From positions 9,379,629 to 9,443,628 of the forward strand of contig CM067526.1 in the NCBI GenBank assembly GCA_034509925.1: a stretch of DNA of 64,000 nucleotides, in the 5' to 3' direction. Shown one piece after another: positions 61,556 through 64,000 of this stretch. The position numbers were made by a program, and so were the translations under genes. This DNA comes from Hirudinaria manillensis. Taxonomy: Eukaryota > Annelida > Clitellata > Hirudinida > Hirudinidae. Position 1 is the stretch's first letter; each line of letters starts with the position of its first letter. Under the pieces are notes generated by a model, which was not told the DNA's origin, did no database searches, and saw nothing but the letters and a program-made list of their open reading frames with translations.

Positions 61556-61805
61556 GTGTTTCCATTTATATAGCGCTCCTCCCCCAGGGCACTTGAGGCA
61601 GTGCGAGCCTGGTTGCAAACATGACACCCTACAACTGCCAATACCGTCACATGCAGGAACGCAACAATCTGAGCTGACTAACATTGCTGACCATTTATAT
61701 AGCACCACCTCATAGATGCATTTTCTGGAGGCTGGGTGTCGAACACAACATGTAACAACTGTTGACTTTCTAATGTTGCACACTGGAATGCTACCTGTTC
61801 AGCTA
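61556..61805. repeat. Dispersed repeat with TTTATATAGCGC core, copy 3 (two units)
   Basis: Two units about 130 bases apart (61562 and 61692), each starting CCATTTATATAGC and carrying CAAACATGACACCCTACAAC or GAACACAACATGTAACAAC, then CTGTTGAC or CTGACTAAC-like ends. It is the best-preserved copy of the family also seen at 46826 and 54890. Confidence 0.65.
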
Positions 61806-62679
61806 TTTGTAATGTGACTGGAAATGGCCTGTAGAGCAGCTTATGTTTAATTTAGTTTAGATTGATTTTTTAATTAGTTTCTAAAAACATTTTTTTAGCA
61901 AGTAGCAGCGAAACACAGTATTCTTTGCCAAGCCCATTAACATGCACATCTGCAGTTGGACAGTTTTGCCCACAGCCTTTGCTACCCTTGCCCATTATTC
62001 CACCTCCTCTGATAAATGTCAGTTGATGTAGTTATTTCCTATAAATGATAAGTTCTTACAAACATTAGATATTGTAAGAGTGTAGAACTAGTTGAGAGAG
62101 TTGAAAGTGAGCCTCAAAAATATATTATACTTGTATTTGTGAATATTCTTGTTAAGATGTTACTGTGTAAAATCTTTTAATTAAATTTATTTTAATGTTG
62201 TTTTTATAGTGCTGCTTTTGTATTTGATGAAATTGCTATAGCTTAGTCATCCTTGATAAATGATACTTTGGCTATTAATTTATTAAAATGCAACAACCAA
62301 CATTTCTACTAGTGTCAACCGTTAACGAATTTCCTTTCATTTAAAAAATTCAAAATTTATTATAAAAATTAATGAAAAAATTGAAGTATTTTTTTTTATC
62401 AGTTATACTATTTTAAAAAGTATTGGTTATAGTGATTTCAAGACTGGTGGCCAAAAGTATTGGCAATATCAATACTTTTGCAAAAAAGTATCAGCAGTTA
62501 CTGTTACCATAATACAACTTCAGTATTAAAAACAATTTGTTTAATAGGTTGGAATTAGTGAAACTGGAATTATGTTGGAACTGAAAATATTTTATCTGGT
62601 GTGCCAAATAATTTTCAAATTAAAATCCACAAATTCAATAAGAATATTTATAATTGCTCGTTAAATTTTTATTTATCAG
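61806..62679. other. Intergenic or 5' part of the next gene, no exon identified
   Basis: Mostly AT-rich. Because the next gene's first recognised exon follows an acceptor-like TTTATCAG, an upstream exon may lie here, but none was identified. Confidence 0.4.
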
Positions 62680-63708
62680 ATGAATTTTGACAAAAATTGT
62701 CCTCATGTTCTTGAAGGCTTACCTTTTGTTGAGGTAAAAGCAATAATTTTATGTGAATTTAGAGTTTTTCCAAGATTCAGAAATTATTTGTTTATATGTA
62801 ATTATTAATAATTAATAAAAATTATTGATAATATGTCTAAGAAACTTCTTTGATTTCGGTAAAAATTGTTCACTTTCCTTTGACGTAATGCAATATATTG
62901 TATGTAAATATTTAATAATTCAAGTAATATTAAATTTAAATGGATAATTTGAACTAAGTTATCTTAACAGTGGATAAAGCTTGAGGAGGTGGACAGAGAA
63001 AAATGTCAATTGATGAAGAAATTATTAGTTGAACTGAGGAAAACTATGGCTTATGGCTGGAGGATTTGGATTGATGAGAAGAATCACAGAATTGGTGTTG
63101 GCCATTGTGATGAGATGAAGCTTCATGCTATTCTTTCTATAGTAAATACTATGATCACTCACATGACTTCAACATTCTTGCTTTTACCAAAGGAATTTGC
63201 CATGATTCTCAAATCCTCAAAAGGATACAGGTTCTGCAAACTAGTTTTTTTTATTCTATTTACAATTTTGTTGTCAAATTATAATTGTCATCATAATCAA
63301 TTAGTGATGGAGAATAAAAATTTCTTTAAAAAATGTTATTAGGTCTTTAAATGGATTTCTATGCATGTTTTTCAATTTTATTTGTTTTATTTGTAAAAAT
63401 TCTACAATGTTCATAGTGAAGGTTGTTTCATGACCCTTTTAGTTTTCTCATCAAGTTTTTTGAGAAGAGAGGGCTCAGAGTTGTGTATTTCTATGATAAC
63501 ATCAAACAAAGAGGAATGGTTCTTGGAGAAAACAGAGACGTTGCAAGATTTGCAGCTGAAGCCTTGACCAATGACTTTTGCCAAGAGATTTCTGAAGGAA
63601 CGTTAGTTACAGATGCACATGTTAGGGTTCAAGATTGGAATGCTTTTGCAGCAAAACTCATGAAAGAGTACCTGGTGTATATTTCATTAACAGTGGATGG
63701 TTATGGCA
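62680..63708 (+). CDS. Protein with a KH-like pattern, 5' part, runs off the window
   Basis: Exons 62680-62733, 62971-63230 and 63443-63708 join in phase (donors GTAAAA, GTTCTG, GTGAGT; acceptors TTAACAG and CTTTTAG) and give 193 codons, continuing beyond the window. Start MNFDKNCPHVLEGLPFVE, then WIKLEEVDREKCQLMKKLLV and WRIWIDEKNHRIGVGHCDEM. Next come LPKEFAMILKSSKGYSFLIK, KFFEKRGLRVVYFYDNIKQR, GMVLGENRDVARFAAEALTN and DFCQEISEGTLVTDAHVRVQ. The order 'strand, I-kSSKGysfLIKffEkrGLrVvyf, GmVLGenrDVArfAAEAL' resembles a KH RNA-binding domain, with a possible half-KH before it, but the GXXG loop is not canonical. Family not identified. Confidence 0.55.
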
Positions 63709-64000
63709 GTGAGTATTATTAAATTAAGTTGCAGGAATGATTTTTATTATAATACTTTTTGTTTCTTTTTAATTCTTCTATCCTTAAAATGATGACTTCT
63801 CAGATTTAATGAGATTAAACTTTTAATGTAATGGCAAAGTCTTATTCTTTACCGAATCTGCAACCTTGGATGGAGGCACTATACAAATGGCAATTGATTA
63901 AGAAGTGCCTTGACATCCCTTAAAGAATTGGCATAAGGTGCTCAGGATCAGTAGAATGGAAATACAAGTATAAACTAACACTAAAATTTATTTGTAGTAC
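63709..64000. other. Intron of the KH-like gene at the window edge
   Basis: Begins with GTGAGT at 63709. No further exon is recognisable before the end of the window. Confidence 0.5.

Noticed and set aside
1-64000. CRISPR arrays, operons, bacterial promoters or riboswitches
   Set aside because: None seen; the introns, LINEs and gene families show an animal nuclear genome.

Overview
This is an AT-rich nuclear window from a multicellular animal. Protein-coding genes are split by short GT-AG introns, typically 60 to 1000 bases with a few longer, and the intergenic DNA is full of decayed CR1-type LINEs. The gene set (TDP-43, OXR1, the augmin subunit HAUS7, SNU13, a POMGNT1-like Golgi protein, SMIM15, CPSF100) is a general metazoan one. 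The combination and the LINE types suggest an invertebrate, probably marine. I cannot name the phylum from the sequence. All exon models were assembled by eye from splice signals, reading-frame phase and remembered family sequences; no search was run.

Region 1 to 5.4 kb: an exact head-to-tail array of an intronless CPSF2/CPSF100 gene with a 2547-base period, comprising the tail of one copy and two complete 712-codon copies. It is much richer in GC than its surroundings. Region 5.4 to 8.0 kb: two LINE remnants lying back to back, then an orphan terminal exon of an ALDH8A1-like dehydrogenase broken by a 10-base duplication. Region 9.4 to 20.5 kb, minus strand: a complete 16-exon OXR1 gene (LysM, GRAM-like segment, TLDc; 865 codons). 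Region 21.6 to 23.4 kb, minus strand: a TARDBP/TDP-43 gene (451 codons). Region 25.4 to 29.8 kb, plus strand: a complete 10-exon HAUS7 gene (342 codons) with a LINE piece in its last intron. Region 30.4 to 32.0 kb: a broken LINE. Region 33.6 to 35.3 kb, plus strand: a membrane-anchored FkbM-type methyltransferase.

Region 36.4 to 41.5 kb: a diverged repeat pair, a tRNA-like SINE and two SNU13 genes in tandem that differ by one residue. Region 41.6 to 57.9 kb, minus strand: a roughly 25-exon gene for a POMGNT1-like type II membrane protein. It has two ILEI/FAM3-type stem domains rather than one and altered catalytic motifs in its GT13 domain, and an antisense LINE sits in one intron. Region 58.6 to 63.7 kb, plus strand: SMIM15, an unrecognised 166-codon gene and the start of a gene with a KH-like pattern that runs off the window.

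The genes do not form one pathway. Several act in RNA biology (CPSF2, TDP-43, SNU13, perhaps the KH-like gene), as is common by chance among animal housekeeping genes. The most interesting items are the POMGNT1-like protein, the identical CPSF2 array, the SNU13 pair and the possible splice-switched C-terminus of TDP-43.
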